NCBI GenBank assembly: GCA_902629855.1
Contig: CACOSI010000004.1
Coordinates: 1 to 64,000, forward strand
Direction: 5' to 3'
DNA length: 64,000 nucleotides
Source: an uncultured Fidelibacterota bacterium
GTDB lineage: Bacteria; Fidelibacterota; Marinisomatia; Marinisomatales; Marinisomataceae
In this document: in pieces, positions 1 through 8,108 of the stretch
Numbering within the stretch: the first letter of the stretch is position 1
Layout: the number at the start of each line of letters is the position of its first letter
The notes under the pieces: model-generated
The model's input: the letters and a program-made list of their open reading frames with translations, nothing else
Told to the model about the DNA's origin: nothing
Database searches by the model: none
Position numbers and translations under genes: made by a program

Positions 1-99
1 CAAAATAACATGCCTTTTGATTTTATTGATACACCTAGACATAAGCTTGAGGTTGATTTCCATGACTTTGCAAATCACTTGAAAAAGGAATTAAACTAA
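1..99 (+). CDS. 3' end of an unidentified gene (partial)
   Basis: An open frame enters from the left edge of the window and ends at TAA 97-99. It encodes 32 visible residues ending in FANHLKKELN. It lies 13 nt ahead of the cupin lipoprotein ATG, on the same strand. The fragment is too short to assign a family; only its existence as a C-terminus is supported, by the continuous frame and the tight spacing to the next gene. Confidence 0.5.
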   Translation, partial: QNNMPFDFIDTPRHKLEVDFHDFANHLKKELN

Positions 100-112
100 C
101 GGAGCTTTTATA

Positions 113-502
113 ATGAAATTTTTAATTTATTTATCAATATTTTTTATTCTTCAATCTTGTCAAGTAGACATTGAAAGAAAGTTTCAAATTAATGAAGACG
201 AAAGAAGTAATTCTAGCCCAGAAAATGTTTCTCCAGATATATATAAAGTTTTATATGAAAATGATGACTATATAATACTTGAAGCTACATTTGAACCTGG
301 TCAGGGAGATAATTTACATACGCACGCAGATATGTTTTATTATGTTATTCAAGGAAGTATGATGCAAATAACTTCAGAAGATGGAGAAGTGTTTACTGCT
401 GAGTTAAAAAGCGGAGATTTTCAAAACCAAAAGTCTACGACACACCAAGTAACAAACATTGGCTCTACTACAGCACGAATAATTGCAATTGAGGAAAAGT
501 AA
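113..502 (+). CDS. Cupin-fold lipoprotein
   Basis: This 129-aa protein has a lipoprotein signal peptide ending in a lipobox LQSC (Cys16), so it is probably anchored in a membrane facing the periplasm or the outside. Residues about 45-127 look like a small cupin barrel: the PGQGDNLHTHAD stretch gives the H-x-H pair (His69, His71), followed by the YYVIQGSM strand and a second half with H-Q-V-T-N. The usual glutamate of cupin motif 1 is not seen (the segment reads DMFYYVIQG), so metal binding may differ from typical family members. The substrate cannot be predicted. An SD-like GGAG (100-103) lies upstream of the ATG. Confidence 0.7.
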   Translation: MKFLIYLSIFFILQSCQVDIERKFQINEDERSNSSPENVSPDIYKVLYENDDYIILEATFEPGQGDNLHTHADMFYYVIQGSMMQITSEDGEVFTAELKSGDFQNQKSTTHQVTNIGSTTARIIAIEEK

Positions 503-595
503 TTGAAAGAAGAACCTTCTTTTAAAATTTTAATTTTTCTTTTAGCTGCTTGGATAATAATTTTTGTTATTTTGCTAATCTCATTCGGTTTATAA
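503..595 (+). CDS. Possible 30-aa single-TM microprotein (TTG start)
   Basis: A TTG directly follows the stop codon of the cupin gene and opens a 30-residue frame, KEEPSFKILIFLLAAWIIIF and onward, ending in ISFGL. It has a charged N-terminus and one hydrophobic helix. GAGGAAAAG just upstream could act as ribosome binding site, giving translational coupling. Support is only the frame, the hydrophobic pattern and the context; similar tiny membrane ORFs recur at 3492-4126 and 36898. It could be chance in AT-rich DNA. Confidence 0.35.
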   Translation: MKEEPSFKILIFLLAAWIIIFVILLISFGL

Positions 596-612
596 ATAAT
601 CAAAACTTAAGT

Positions 613-648
613 ATGTAAAGTCTATTTGACATGTAAAGTATATTTGAC
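613..648 (+). repeat. Tandem 18-bp direct repeat upstream of the DUF2207 gene
   Basis: Two directly adjacent 18-bp units, 613-630 and 631-648, differ at a single base (C versus A at unit position 10). Each ends in TTGAC. The repeat lies immediately before the DUF2207 start codon and overlaps the predicted -35 box, so it may be a regulator binding site or a duplicated promoter element. Confidence 0.7.
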
Positions 649-654
649 TATATT
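626..654 (+). promoter_or_regulatory. Predicted sigma70-type promoter of the DUF2207 gene
   Basis: TTGACA at 626-631 and TATATT at 649-654 are separated by exactly 17 nt. The -10 ends 5 nt before ATG 660, so initiation at the normal distance would fall on or next to the A of the start codon. That implies a leaderless transcript. Confidence 0.6.
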
Positions 655-659
655 TATAG

Positions 660-2363
660 ATGAAATTTTTTTTAAAAAATATTTTATTTTCTTTAGTTTT
701 ATTTTCAATCTTATCTGCAGCAGATAAAAAATATTCAATAAAAAGCACTTCTATTGAAACAAAAATATATGAAAATGGAATTGTTTCTTTTTCTGAAGAA
801 AGATTGTTTTCTTTTCAAGGAAAATACTCTTTTGTGTATAAAATCATTCCAAAAAGAGGATATGATCGTTTATTTAATATTCAAATATCAGTAGATGATG
901 TTCCATTTTTAAATGAAGATTCAAAAAAGCCTGGAACATTTTTAATTCAAGAGAGAAAAAGATCGTACAAAATAATTATATATCATAATTCCGTTGATGA
1001 AGACAGATTATTTAATATTGAATATTCTTTAGATAACCCATTTACAATAGGTCCCGATGATACCCAATTTTATTGGACATACTTATCTGATGAATGGGAT
1101 AAAAAGCCCGGAAAATTATTCATATCACAAACTTTTATTGGTGATATAGATGAATCAAAAATTACAATAAAGCAGGAGCATCCATTAAGAAGTAAAAGAT
1201 TTTCTAGTGAATTAAAAGATAAAAGCTATATTTTTAATTCAAATAATTTCACCTCTAATACTAAAATGAGGTTAAAAACTATTTTTCCTACATCATTTTT
1301 AACGAATTCTTCCATAAACGATAAAGATTTTTCATTAGCAAAATTAGAAGAAAAAAAAAGAAATAAAGAGCTTGTCCAATACTTTATTGGATTTCTTGTG
1401 CTTTTCTCTTTGACTTCATTTATTAGTTATTTTAGGAGAAACTTAAAAAAATTCAAGTTAGATATTGATGAGAATCAGCAATTTAAATCATTTCCTTCAG
1501 ATCATCATCCTGTTGTGATAAATGCACTAATTTATCGTGAATTAACGCTTGGACCTACTGGATCTGGAATATTATCAACATTGTTTGAACTTGGTTCATT
1601 AAAAAAATTATCAATTGAAGTAATCGAAAAAGGAAAATGGATTTTTAAATCAAAGCGTTTGAAGGTTACAATTCATAATACGGATATGGACGAGGTTCAA
1701 AGCAGTTTTGCAAGATTACTATTAACGCGTCTAAGAAAATTTGGCAAAAAAACAACATTTAAAGATGTCTTTAGTGAATTTCAGATGCGCTCTTATAAAT
1801 GGAAGAAATTAAAAACAGAGGAGCTTTCTAGAAATGGATGGGTGGATACATCTGGTAGTGATGAAAAATATAGGCTATCAATAATTCAATTTCTAATCAT
1901 GAATATAATTATTGCATTATCTATAATATTTGAAACATTTATTGGATTATTATCTGTGTTACCTTCAATTTTCTTATTGATAACTATTTTTGGAAGCAGA
2001 TTAACAAAAGAAGGACAATTGATTTATAATCAATGGGGTCTGTTTATCCATCAACTCTCAGAAAACAAAATAGATGTTAAACATTTTGATCCTGAATTAC
2101 TCTTACAATATTGTATAGCATTAGGAGTTCAGCCAGACAGTTTAAAAAAAGTCATTAAAAATGTTGAGGATTATCATGACAGTTCATATGTGTGGATGTA
2201 TCATGGTTCGAACTCGGATATTGGCTCTGTTGCATCAATTGTTAGTGATATAGCAACAACAGGTACTACTGTTTCTGCAGCCTATGGAGGAGATGGTGCC
2301 GGAGGTGGTGCCGGAGGCGGCGGCGGCGGAGCCGGAGGAGGAGGCGGCGGCGGAGCAGGTTAA
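660..2363 (+). CDS. DUF2207 family membrane protein with polyglycine tail
   Basis: This 567-aa protein has a signal peptide (residues 1-20). A beta-rich exported domain of about 200 residues follows and includes the WTYLSDEWDKKPGKL segment typical of DUF2207. A transmembrane helix lies near residues 240-258, then a cytoplasmic region with hydrophobic helices around 410-445. The last ~25 residues are almost only glycine and alanine, as seen in many DUF2207 proteins. The family function is unknown. The gene stands alone behind a strong leaderless-type promoter and an 18-bp tandem repeat. The tail is a GC-rich island in AT-rich DNA, which is explained by Gly codons rather than transfer. Confidence 0.8.
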   Translation: MKFFLKNILFSLVLFSILSAADKKYSIKSTSIETKIYENGIVSFSEERLFSFQGKYSFVYKIIPKRGYDRLFNIQISVDDVPFLNEDSKKPGTFLIQERKRSYKIIIYHNSVDEDRLFNIEYSLDNPFTIGPDDTQFYWTYLSDEWDKKPGKLFISQTFIGDIDESKITIKQEHPLRSKRFSSELKDKSYIFNSNNFTSNTKMRLKTIFPTSFLTNSSINDKDFSLAKLEEKKRNKELVQYFIGFLVLFSLTSFISYFRRNLKKFKLDIDENQQFKSFPSDHHPVVINALIYRELTLGPTGSGILSTLFELGSLKKLSIEVIEKGKWIFKSKRLKVTIHNTDMDEVQSSFARLLLTRLRKFGKKTTFKDVFSEFQMRSYKWKKLKTEELSRNGWVDTSGSDEKYRLSIIQFLIMNIIIALSIIFETFIGLLSVLPSIFLLITIFGSRLTKEGQLIYNQWGLFIHQLSENKIDVKHFDPELLLQYCIALGVQPDSLKKVIKNVEDYHDSSYVWMYHGSNSDIGSVASIVSDIATTGTTVSAAYGGDGAGGGAGGGGGGAGGGGGGGAG

Positions 2364-2406
2364 CATATTTTATATGCTCCTTGATGTAAAGATTATTCTT
2401 CAGTAA

Positions 2407-2412
2407 TATAAT
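2407..2412 (+). promoter_or_regulatory. -10-like TATAAT before the HMA protein
   Basis: A perfect TATAAT ends 10 nt before ATG 2423. A possible TTGATG at 2381-2386 is 20 nt upstream, which is long, so only the -10 box is supported. A very short 5' leader is implied. Confidence 0.4.
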
Positions 2413-2422
2413 CTTAACATTT

Positions 2423-2842
2423 ATGAAAAATCTCCTATCACTGGTACTACTTTTAAGTTTAGTCTTTTCCCAATCGAAGGTTACTATTGATAACGAAGAA
2501 ATAGATATGAACCAAAATGAAGCTATAGTTGAGGTGCTTGGAATGGTTTGTTCAATGTGCGCATTTGGAATTGAAGAAGGATTTTCAAAAGAAGAATTTG
2601 TTGATAAATCAAAATTTAGTAACGGAGTCCTTGTTGATATCGATGCAAAATTTGTACAATTGGGTTTAAAAAAATCTTCATCTGTGAATCCAGAAGCAAT
2701 CTATAATGTAATTCAGGATGCAGGCTATGAGGTTAAAAAACTATATATTCTCAAAGAAAATCAATTAACTAAATACAATGTAGGAAAATTGAATATTCTG
2801 GAAAAAGAATTAAAAGAAAATACACCTGAAAATATCTTATAA
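2423..2842 (+). CDS. Exported heavy-metal-associated (HMA)-like domain protein
   Basis: This 139-aa protein has a signal peptide ending near LVFSQS. A ferredoxin-like HMA fold follows: VEVLGMVCSMCAFGIEE contains the Cys43-x-x-Cys46 pair, followed by the VDIDAK strand and the YNVIQDAGYEVKKL helix-strand typical of the MerP/CopZ family. It is probably a periplasmic copper or heavy-metal binding protein. It lies 9 nt upstream of another exported protein, and the two may function together. The partner ATPase is not in the window, so metal specificity is unknown. Confidence 0.7.
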   Translation: MKNLLSLVLLLSLVFSQSKVTIDNEEIDMNQNEAIVEVLGMVCSMCAFGIEEGFSKEEFVDKSKFSNGVLVDIDAKFVQLGLKKSSSVNPEAIYNVIQDAGYEVKKLYILKENQLTKYNVGKLNILEKELKENTPENIL

Positions 2843-2851
2843 TTTAATGAT

Positions 2852-3454
2852 ATGTTCAGAAGATTAATTCTCCTTTTATTTCTAATATCAAATTTATCTG
2901 CTCACCCTGTAATATTTAAAAATGGTAAAGTGTTCTGGCTGACACAAAACCCTACCTATAATGACTTAAGATTTGGTATTTCAAAAACGAGTAATTGGTA
3001 TATAGGATTTCGATTACTTGAAGATAGGAAAGAAGAAAAGACTTTTGCTTTAATGAATAATAATATTTTAGCAAAAAGATGGAATAATGAAAATTCACAG
3101 GCAAATTTATATTTATTATCCAGCGTTGGATTAAATACTAAAAGTTCAAAGGTAATGTCAACTGTTGGAGTCCATGGAGATTGGGAAAATCGAAGGTTTA
3201 TGGTTATGGAAATGCTAGAATATTATTCATATAATGACTCTTTAGTTTCAAATACACGTCTAGCTTTTAGTCCTTTTACCGTAGATTATTCAAAAATTTC
3301 AACTTGGTTAATAGCTCATTATAGAGTTAGTTATGAGGATAAAAATGCCTCAGAGATGTTTATTCCAGTCTTAAGAATTTTTAAAAGAAATTATTTATTT
3401 GAGTTTGGATCTAATGGAAAAGATTCATTTGTTACCTTTATGATACATTATTGA
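2852..3454 (+). CDS. Exported protein of unknown function
   Basis: This 200-aa protein has a clear signal peptide (MFRRLILLLFLISNLSA). After it come alternating hydrophobic strands and aromatic residues (WYIGFRLLED, NLYLLSSVGL, TWLIAHYRVSYE) and a terminal aromatic (FVTFMIHY), a pattern compatible with an 8-strand outer-membrane barrel. No family was recognised. It sits directly after the HMA protein with 9 nt between them; a TATAAT (2838-2843) inside the end of that gene could give an additional, leaderless transcript. Confidence 0.55.
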   Translation: MFRRLILLLFLISNLSAHPVIFKNGKVFWLTQNPTYNDLRFGISKTSNWYIGFRLLEDRKEEKTFALMNNNILAKRWNNENSQANLYLLSSVGLNTKSSKVMSTVGVHGDWENRRFMVMEMLEYYSYNDSLVSNTRLAFSPFTVDYSKISTWLIAHYRVSYEDKNASEMFIPVLRIFKRNYLFEFGSNGKDSFVTFMIHY

Positions 3455-3491
3455 TTTTTTTTTATAAAAGGTTTATAATCCAGTACATAAA

Positions 3492-3617
3492 ATGCTAAAA
3501 ATGATAAATAGACTTGCAGATAGCTTATTATCAATTCTTGATACAAACGCTGGTTTTTTTATATCTATCCTTTTTACGATAATTGTTTTTTTAATGATAA
3601 CATTAAGGGTACTGTAG
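3492..3617 (+). CDS. 41-aa single-TM microprotein
   Basis: ATG 3492 opens a 41-residue frame with an amphipathic N-terminus (MLKMINRLADSLLSILD) and one hydrophobic helix (FFISILFTIIVFLMI). It is followed immediately by ATG 3618 of the next microprotein with no gap (TAG directly before ATG). The organisation of three consecutive tiny frames ending at a strong terminator supports real genes. No family was recognised. Confidence 0.5.
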   Translation: MLKMINRLADSLLSILDTNAGFFISILFTIIVFLMITLRVL

Positions 3618-3722
3618 ATGGAAAAAGTCATAGAAAGAATTGTTCATTATTGCTTAGATACAAAATTAGTCATATTTTTAATTGTTTTAGCTTTTGTTTT
3701 AAAATTATTTAGCGTTTATTAA
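3618..3722 (+). CDS. 34-aa single-TM microprotein
   Basis: The start codon abuts the stop of the preceding microprotein. The 34 residues comprise a charged N-terminus (MEKVIERIVHYCLDTK) and one hydrophobic helix (LVIFLIVLAFVLKLF). It resembles its upstream neighbour in layout. No family was recognised. Confidence 0.45.
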   Translation: MEKVIERIVHYCLDTKLVIFLIVLAFVLKLFSVY

Positions 3723-3742
3723 ACTAACTTATAGAGGTAATT

Positions 3743-3919
3743 ATGAATTCAAATACATGGTATCTACTCATGATTCTATCTATTTTGATGGCAGTAATGC
3801 TTTTCTTAAATATCCCAGGATATGAGGATGCTGCTTCTGCTAGACAAGTAGGTGTTTTTGTGGGCTTATGGGCTCCAACATTCGGAATCTTGGGAGTAAG
3901 AGCACAATTAAAGGAATAA
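3743..3919 (+). CDS. 58-aa small membrane protein
   Basis: ATG 3743 is preceded by AGAGGT, a plausible Shine-Dalgarno, 5 nt away. The protein has two hydrophobic segments (WYLLMILSILMAVMLFL and VGVFVGLWAPTFGILGV) joined by a short polar loop, GYEDAASARQ. The terminator hairpin 20 nt after its stop marks it as the last gene of a small transcription unit. It fits small membrane proteins with a WAPTFGILG-type second helix that are common in marine bacteria, but no function is known to me. Confidence 0.65.
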   Translation: MNSNTWYLLMILSILMAVMLFLNIPGYEDAASARQVGVFVGLWAPTFGILGVRAQLKE

Positions 3920-3939
3920 TATAATTTTTAAAAGAAAGT

Positions 3940-3968
3940 AAAAAGGGACCATTCGATGGTCCCTTTTT
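3940..3968 (+). terminator. Intrinsic terminator after the small membrane protein cluster
   Basis: Perfect inverted repeat GGGACCAT (3945-3952) / ATGGTCCC (3956-3963) with a 3-nt loop, flanked by A5 and T5, so it can act on both strands. Confidence 0.85.
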
Positions 3969-3998
3969 CGTTTTAAGTAGGAATTTTAAATACGCATA

Positions 3999-4004
3999 TA
4001 TAAT
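3999..4004 (+). promoter_or_regulatory. -10-like TATAAT before the 37-aa ORF
   Basis: A perfect TATAAT ends 8 nt before ATG 4013, just downstream of a terminator where a new transcription unit would be expected. No convincing -35 was seen. Confidence 0.4.
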
Positions 4005-4012
4005 TTTAATCT

Positions 4013-4126
4013 ATGATAGAGTGGGGTCCATTTACATTTCAACATCCAATTGAACTTCCAATGTTCTTTCTTTGCATCCTTTTTGTTGTTGTTATGGTTT
4101 TCAACCTAGCAATGGATGATGAATAG
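4013..4126 (+). CDS. 37-aa single-TM microprotein
   Basis: ATG 4013 follows a terminator and a TATAAT box. The protein has a polar N-terminus (MIEWGPFTFQHPIELP) and one hydrophobic helix (MFFLCILFVVVMVFNLA), ending in DDE. Its 3' end overlaps the start of the next gene by 11 nt, suggesting translational coupling. No family was recognised. Confidence 0.5.
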   Translation: MIEWGPFTFQHPIELPMFFLCILFVVVMVFNLAMDDE

Positions 4127-4757
4127 CCATTTTTTTCCTTTAAATTATTTAAAATTTTCTTTAGTCTTAATTCTTTTCTTAGGATTATCATTTTGTCAAG
4201 AAACACGATCATTAAATATTTTTATTGGCCACCAGCAATTAAGTACCAGCACAAATGACTCTTTTTCTGATTTTTCCTCTGGTAATTATTTTGGTGTTTC
4301 AAAAAATCTTGGATTTCTTTTTATAAATACACCAATTAATTTTGGATTCCAATTCTCTGAAAGAGGAGGTAATCAAAAGATTAATTTAAGTGATTATTTA
4401 GTTGAAGGAAATTCACCTCCTGTGGATGAAGAAAAAATTAATTTATTGCTAAAATATTCATATTTTGATTTTTTTATAAATGCAACTGTCAATGTTGGAA
4501 ATCTTTCCTTTTACATCGGGCCTGTAGTTGGAATAAACTTATCTTCTGAAGTTGAAAATCTTATTCTTCCAGCTATTTATACTTTTGACGAAAATGAATT
4601 TAAAGCAGATAAGTTTGACTATGGAATGAATGCAGGTATAACTTTTCATTTGAACAGATTGATTGGTATTTCAGGAGAATTATATCAAGGTAAATCAGCA
4701 GCGGATAATCAGCAGGAATTTAGAAACTTTGGTTTAAAGCTTAGTGTTGGTTTTTAA
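4116..4757 (+). CDS. Predicted outer-membrane beta-barrel protein
   Basis: This 213-aa protein has an N-terminal signal peptide (hydrophobic LKFSLVLILFLGLSFC). The rest is a beta-rich body with alternating hydrophobics and Gly/aromatic turns (NIFIGHQQL, FFINATVNVGNLSFYIGPVVGINL, YGMNAGITFHLNRLIGISGELYQG) and a terminal strand ending in phenylalanine (LKLSVGF). This is the usual OmpA/OmpW-like small barrel signature, but no specific family is assigned. The stop overlaps the ATG of the downstream oxidoreductase by one base. ATG 4119 is an equally possible start. Confidence 0.65.
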   Translation: MMNSHFFPLNYLKFSLVLILFLGLSFCQETRSLNIFIGHQQLSTSTNDSFSDFSSGNYFGVSKNLGFLFINTPINFGFQFSERGGNQKINLSDYLVEGNSPPVDEEKINLLLKYSYFDFFINATVNVGNLSFYIGPVVGINLSSEVENLILPAIYTFDENEFKADKFDYGMNAGITFHLNRLIGISGELYQGKSAADNQQEFRNFGLKLSVGF

Positions 4758-5788
4758 TGAAGATAGGAATACATAGTTTCGCTTCCTTGGAGCAACCTGA
4801 AAATAATTCGTCTGAACACCGTCATGAATCAATTTCCAATCTTTTGCAAAGAATTAAACTTTCGGATGAATGTGGTTTAGATTTTTTTGGTATTGGCGAG
4901 CATCATCGTGAAGAATATCTAGATTCTGCAGCACACATAATTTTATCCGCTGCATCAAGTATAACAAAAAACATAATTTTGAAATCATCTGTTGCTGTTC
5001 TTTCAGCAGCAGATCCTGTGAGATTATTTCAAAATTATAGTACTTTAGATTTGTTATCAAAAGGAAGAGTCCAAATGGTTGTAGGTAGAGCTTCTTTTAG
5101 AGAATCTTTTCCTTTATTCGGCCTAAGTTTTAATGACTACAATGAAATTTTCGAAGAAAAACTAAATTTACTACTCAAAATTAGAGAAAATGCTTCTGTC
5201 AAATGGTCGGGAAAATTTAGACCTGCTTTAAATGGTGAAGAGGTTCATCCAAGACCTTATCAAGATAAAATACCAATCTGGGTTGGAGTTGGAGGAACTC
5301 CTGCATCTGTAGTGCGAGCAGCAAAGCTTGGCTTACCATTAATGATTGCTATTATTGGTGGAGAAACAAGAAGGTTTAAACCACTTTGTGATTTATATAG
5401 AAAGACATGGGTTGAATCAGGATTTGAAAAAGAGGATATTCAAATTGGTATTCATTGTCTAGGCTATGTTGGAGAAAATGGAGAAATTGCTAGAGAAGAA
5501 TTTTATCCCGGATACGCTAAATCGTTTACAAAAATTGGAATTGAAAGAGGATGGGGTCCTGTTACGAGACAAAGCTATGACCATTTAACAAGTGAACACG
5601 GCGCTTTTTTTGTTGGTGATTCCTCAGAAATAGTAGATAAAATTTTATCTCATAGTAATGATTTGGGTGGGATAACCCAATTTGCCTTTCAGATGAGTGT
5701 TGCTGAACTATCAAATGAACAGTTATCAAAATCTATAAAATTAATAGGTAAAAAAGTTTTACCAGAAATAAAAAAATCATTACTTTAA
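4757..5788 (+). CDS. Luciferase-like (LLM class) flavin-dependent oxidoreductase
   Basis: This 343-aa cytoplasmic protein has the bacterial luciferase-like TIM barrel. Early strands include [19 protein letters not shown], then the [16 protein letters not shown] flavin-binding segment, [19 protein letters not shown] and the C-terminal [13 protein letters not shown]. Members use reduced FMN (or F420 in some lineages) to oxidise or reduce small organic compounds; the substrate is not predictable. It starts at the stop codon of the upstream barrel gene and ends 1 nt before the DUF2256 start, so it is probably cotranscribed with both. Confidence 0.85.
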   Translation: MKIGIHSFASLEQPENNSSEHRHESISNLLQRIKLSDECGLDFFGIGEHHREEYLDSAAHIILSAASSITKNIILKSSVAVLSAADPVRLFQNYSTLDLLSKGRVQMVVGRASFRESFPLFGLSFNDYNEIFEEKLNLLLKIRENASVKWSGKFRPALNGEEVHPRPYQDKIPIWVGVGGTPASVVRAAKLGLPLMIAIIGGETRRFKPLCDLYRKTWVESGFEKEDIQIGIHCLGYVGENGEIAREEFYPGYAKSFTKIGIERGWGPVTRQSYDHLTSEHGAFFVGDSSEIVDKILSHSNDLGGITQFAFQMSVAELSNEQLSKSIKLIGKKVLPEIKKSLL

Positions 5789-5789
5789 A

Positions 5790-5936
5790 GTGGTTAAAAA
5801 ACAACATCTTCCATCAAAAATCTGTCCGGTTTGTAAATTTCCATTTAATTGGAGAAAAAAGTGGAAAAATTGCTGGGAAAATGTTATTTATTGTAGTGAG
5901 AAGTGTAGAAGAAATAAAACTAAAGCATTAAAATGA
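5790..5936 (+). CDS. DUF2256 zinc-ribbon mini-protein
   Basis: A GTG start at 5790 opens a 48-residue frame with the DUF2256 signature KICPVC-x5-WRKKW-x-NCWENV-x-YCSEKCR. The four CxxC/CxxxC cysteines suggest a small zinc ribbon. The stop overlaps the ATG of the S1/P1 nuclease (ATGA), indicating coupling. From memory, DUF2256 genes are often neighbours of cryptochrome/photolyase genes, which fits the photolyase two genes downstream. Function is unknown, and it is easily missed because of its length and GTG start. Confidence 0.85.
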   Translation: MVKKQHLPSKICPVCKFPFNWRKKWKNCWENVIYCSEKCRRNKTKALK

Positions 5937-6691
5937 AAAAAATTATTATAATAACATTCTTTATTACCTCTTTGCTTTTTCCCTGGGGAAAAACTGGACA
6001 TAGGATAACTGGAGAGGTAGCTGAAGCTCATTTAACTGAAAAAGCAAAAATAGAAATTGCAAAAATACTTTCAGATCCTTCATTAGCAAATGCTAGTACA
6101 TGGGCTGATGAAATGAGGCCAAATCCTGATTTTCAAAAGTATAGCACATGGCATTATGCTAATATGCCTCTTGATAAGAGGTATTCAGAACATCCTCAAT
6201 CGAAAAAAGGAGATATAGTTCAAGCAATCAAGCTTTGTAAAGCCAAGCTTAGGAATCCTAACGTTTCGAAAAATGAAAAGGCTTTTCATTTAAGGTTTTT
6301 GGTCCATCTTGTTGGAGATATTCATCAACCATTGCATGTTGGAAGAGGGGAAGACAGAGGAGGAAATGAAATCAAAGTTAAATGGTTTGGAAAAGATACA
6401 AACCTTCATAGAGTGTGGGACAGTGAGATGATTAATACATACATGATGAGCTACACTGAGTTTACAGATCTTTTAATGAGAAATTTTAATAGTTCTTTAG
6501 TTGAAATGAAGTCAGAAGAAATATGGATCGATGAAACCCAAAAACTTGTTATTGATGTTTATGCGAATGCCAAAAATGGTGATTCTTTGGGATATGACTA
6601 CATCTACGAAAATTTTGATATTGTCAAATCACAGCTTTTTATTGCTGGTGTAAGATTAGCACAAACTTTAAACGATATTTTCGATGGATAA
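5933..6691 (+). CDS. Secreted S1/P1-type zinc nuclease
   Basis: This 252-aa protein has a signal peptide predicted to be cleaved before Trp18, which places Trp18 and His23 at mature positions 1 and 6, exactly as in nuclease P1, where they bind zinc. Further ligands are visible in [28 protein letters not shown] and LHRVWDSEM (family trinuclear Zn site). The enzyme should degrade single-stranded DNA/RNA and remove 3' phosphates in the periplasm or outside the cell, probably for nutrient scavenging. It overlaps DUF2256 by 4 nt and the photolyase by 8 nt. Confidence 0.9.
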   Translation: MKKIIIITFFITSLLFPWGKTGHRITGEVAEAHLTEKAKIEIAKILSDPSLANASTWADEMRPNPDFQKYSTWHYANMPLDKRYSEHPQSKKGDIVQAIKLCKAKLRNPNVSKNEKAFHLRFLVHLVGDIHQPLHVGRGEDRGGNEIKVKWFGKDTNLHRVWDSEMINTYMMSYTEFTDLLMRNFNSSLVEMKSEEIWIDETQKLVIDVYANAKNGDSLGYDYIYENFDIVKSQLFIAGVRLAQTLNDIFDG

Positions 6692-8108
6692 AGTATCCAT
6701 ACATTGGTTTAGAAGAGATTTAAGGTTAGATGATAACCCATCATTGCAATTTGCAGCCCAAAATGGGGCTGTAACGCCTATTTTTATACTTGATACAGTA
6801 AATAACACTCAAAAAGAATTTAACCTTGGAGAAGCGAGTGCATGGTGGCTGCATCATTCACTCAAATCGTTGAATGAATCTTTGGATAAAAAAATAAACT
6901 TTTTTAAAGGTGATCCTATTGAAATAATTGAAAATATTATTAATGACTATGATGTTGAATCCTTTTCATGGAATAGGTGTTATAGTCCATGGGAAATTAA
7001 AAGAGATACGAAGATTAAATCTTTTCTAAAGGATAAGGATATTAATGTTAAAACATTTAACAGCTCTTTATTATGGGAACCATGGGAAATTCTTAAGGAT
7101 GATGATACTCCTTATAAAGTTTTTTCTCCATTTTATCGAAAAGGTTGTTTAAAAAAACATGCAGGCCCAAGACAAGTTGTCGAAAGTAAGCAAAACTTAG
7201 AACCAAACAATCAAAAAATTTCTGATAAAAGCATAGATGAGTTGGAGTTGCTTGCAAAATTTCCATGGCATGATAAGCTTATTGAGCATTGGAACGTAGG
7301 TGAGAACGCTGCTATGGAAAAATACATGAATTTTAGTAAAGAAGGTTTAAATGGATATAAGGATGGAAGAAATTTTCCATCATATCCAAATGTTTCTGTA
7401 TTATCACCCCACTTACACTTTGGAGAAATATCACCTCATCAAATTTGGTATCATGACAAAACAAAAAGCGCACCAGACAGAGACGTACTTCATTTTCATA
7501 GCGAGCTGGGCTGGAGAGAATTTTCTTACTATTTAATATATCATTTTCCAGATATGTGTACTGATAATCTAAATAAAAAATTTGATAAATTTCCTTGGGG
7601 ACAAAATGATGATTTTCTAAAAGCTTGGCAGGAAGGAAAAACCGGTTATCCAATAGTAGATGCTGGAATGAGACAGTTGTGGCAAACAGGCTATATGCAT
7701 AATAGAGTAAGAATGATTGTTGCTTCATTTTTAGTAAAAAATCTACTTATTGATTGGAGGAAAGGATTAGAATGGTTTAATGATTGTTTATGTGATGCTG
7801 ATTTAGCTAATAATACTGCAAGCTGGCAATGGACAGCTGGTAGTGGAGCAGATGCAGCTCCATACTTCAGAATATTTAATCCAATTTTACAAGGAAAGAA
7901 ATTTGATCCAGATGGAGATTATACAAAACATTTTGTTCCAGAATTAAAAAATTTTCCATCAAAATATTTGTTTGCACCATGGGAAGCAGAGGAAGAGGTC
8001 TTCACAGAAGCAGGAATTGATTATGGAAAAGACTATCCAAAGCCAATTGTATCAATTGAAGAGTCACGAGATATTGCACTAAAAGCCTATGATAAAATCA
8101 AAGGATAA
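6684..8108 (+). CDS. phrB: Deoxyribodipyrimidine photolyase / cryptochrome family
   Basis: This 474-aa protein has an N-terminal alpha/beta antenna domain (VSIHWFRRDLRLDDNPSL) and a C-terminal FAD-binding helical domain. The latter carries the family hallmarks LGWREFSYYLIYHFP, GYPIVDAGMRQLWQTGYMHNR, ADLANNTASWQW and PYFRIFNPILQGKKFD. It is expected to repair UV cyclobutane pyrimidine dimers with light; a 6-4 or cryptochrome role cannot be excluded by eye. It overlaps the S1/P1 nuclease gene upstream and the PNGase F-like gene downstream, so the cluster is likely one mRNA. Confidence 0.92.
   Translation: MDKVSIHWFRRDLRLDDNPSLQFAAQNGAVTPIFILDTVNNTQKEFNLGEASAWWLHHSLKSLNESLDKKINFFKGDPIEIIENIINDYDVESFSWNRCYSPWEIKRDTKIKSFLKDKDINVKTFNSSLLWEPWEILKDDDTPYKVFSPFYRKGCLKKHAGPRQVVESKQNLEPNNQKISDKSIDELELLAKFPWHDKLIEHWNVGENAAMEKYMNFSKEGLNGYKDGRNFPSYPNVSVLSPHLHFGEISPHQIWYHDKTKSAPDRDVLHFHSELGWREFSYYLIYHFPDMCTDNLNKKFDKFPWGQNDDFLKAWQEGKTGYPIVDAGMRQLWQTGYMHNRVRMIVASFLVKNLLIDWRKGLEWFNDCLCDADLANNTASWQWTAGSGADAAPYFRIFNPILQGKKFDPDGDYTKHFVPELKNFPSKYLFAPWEAEEEVFTEAGIDYGKDYPKPIVSIEESRDIALKAYDKIKG

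Noticed and set aside
7333..7728. 131-codon minus-strand frame inside the photolyase gene
   Set aside because: It is antisense to strongly conserved photolyase motifs, has no family resemblance and no ribosome binding site.
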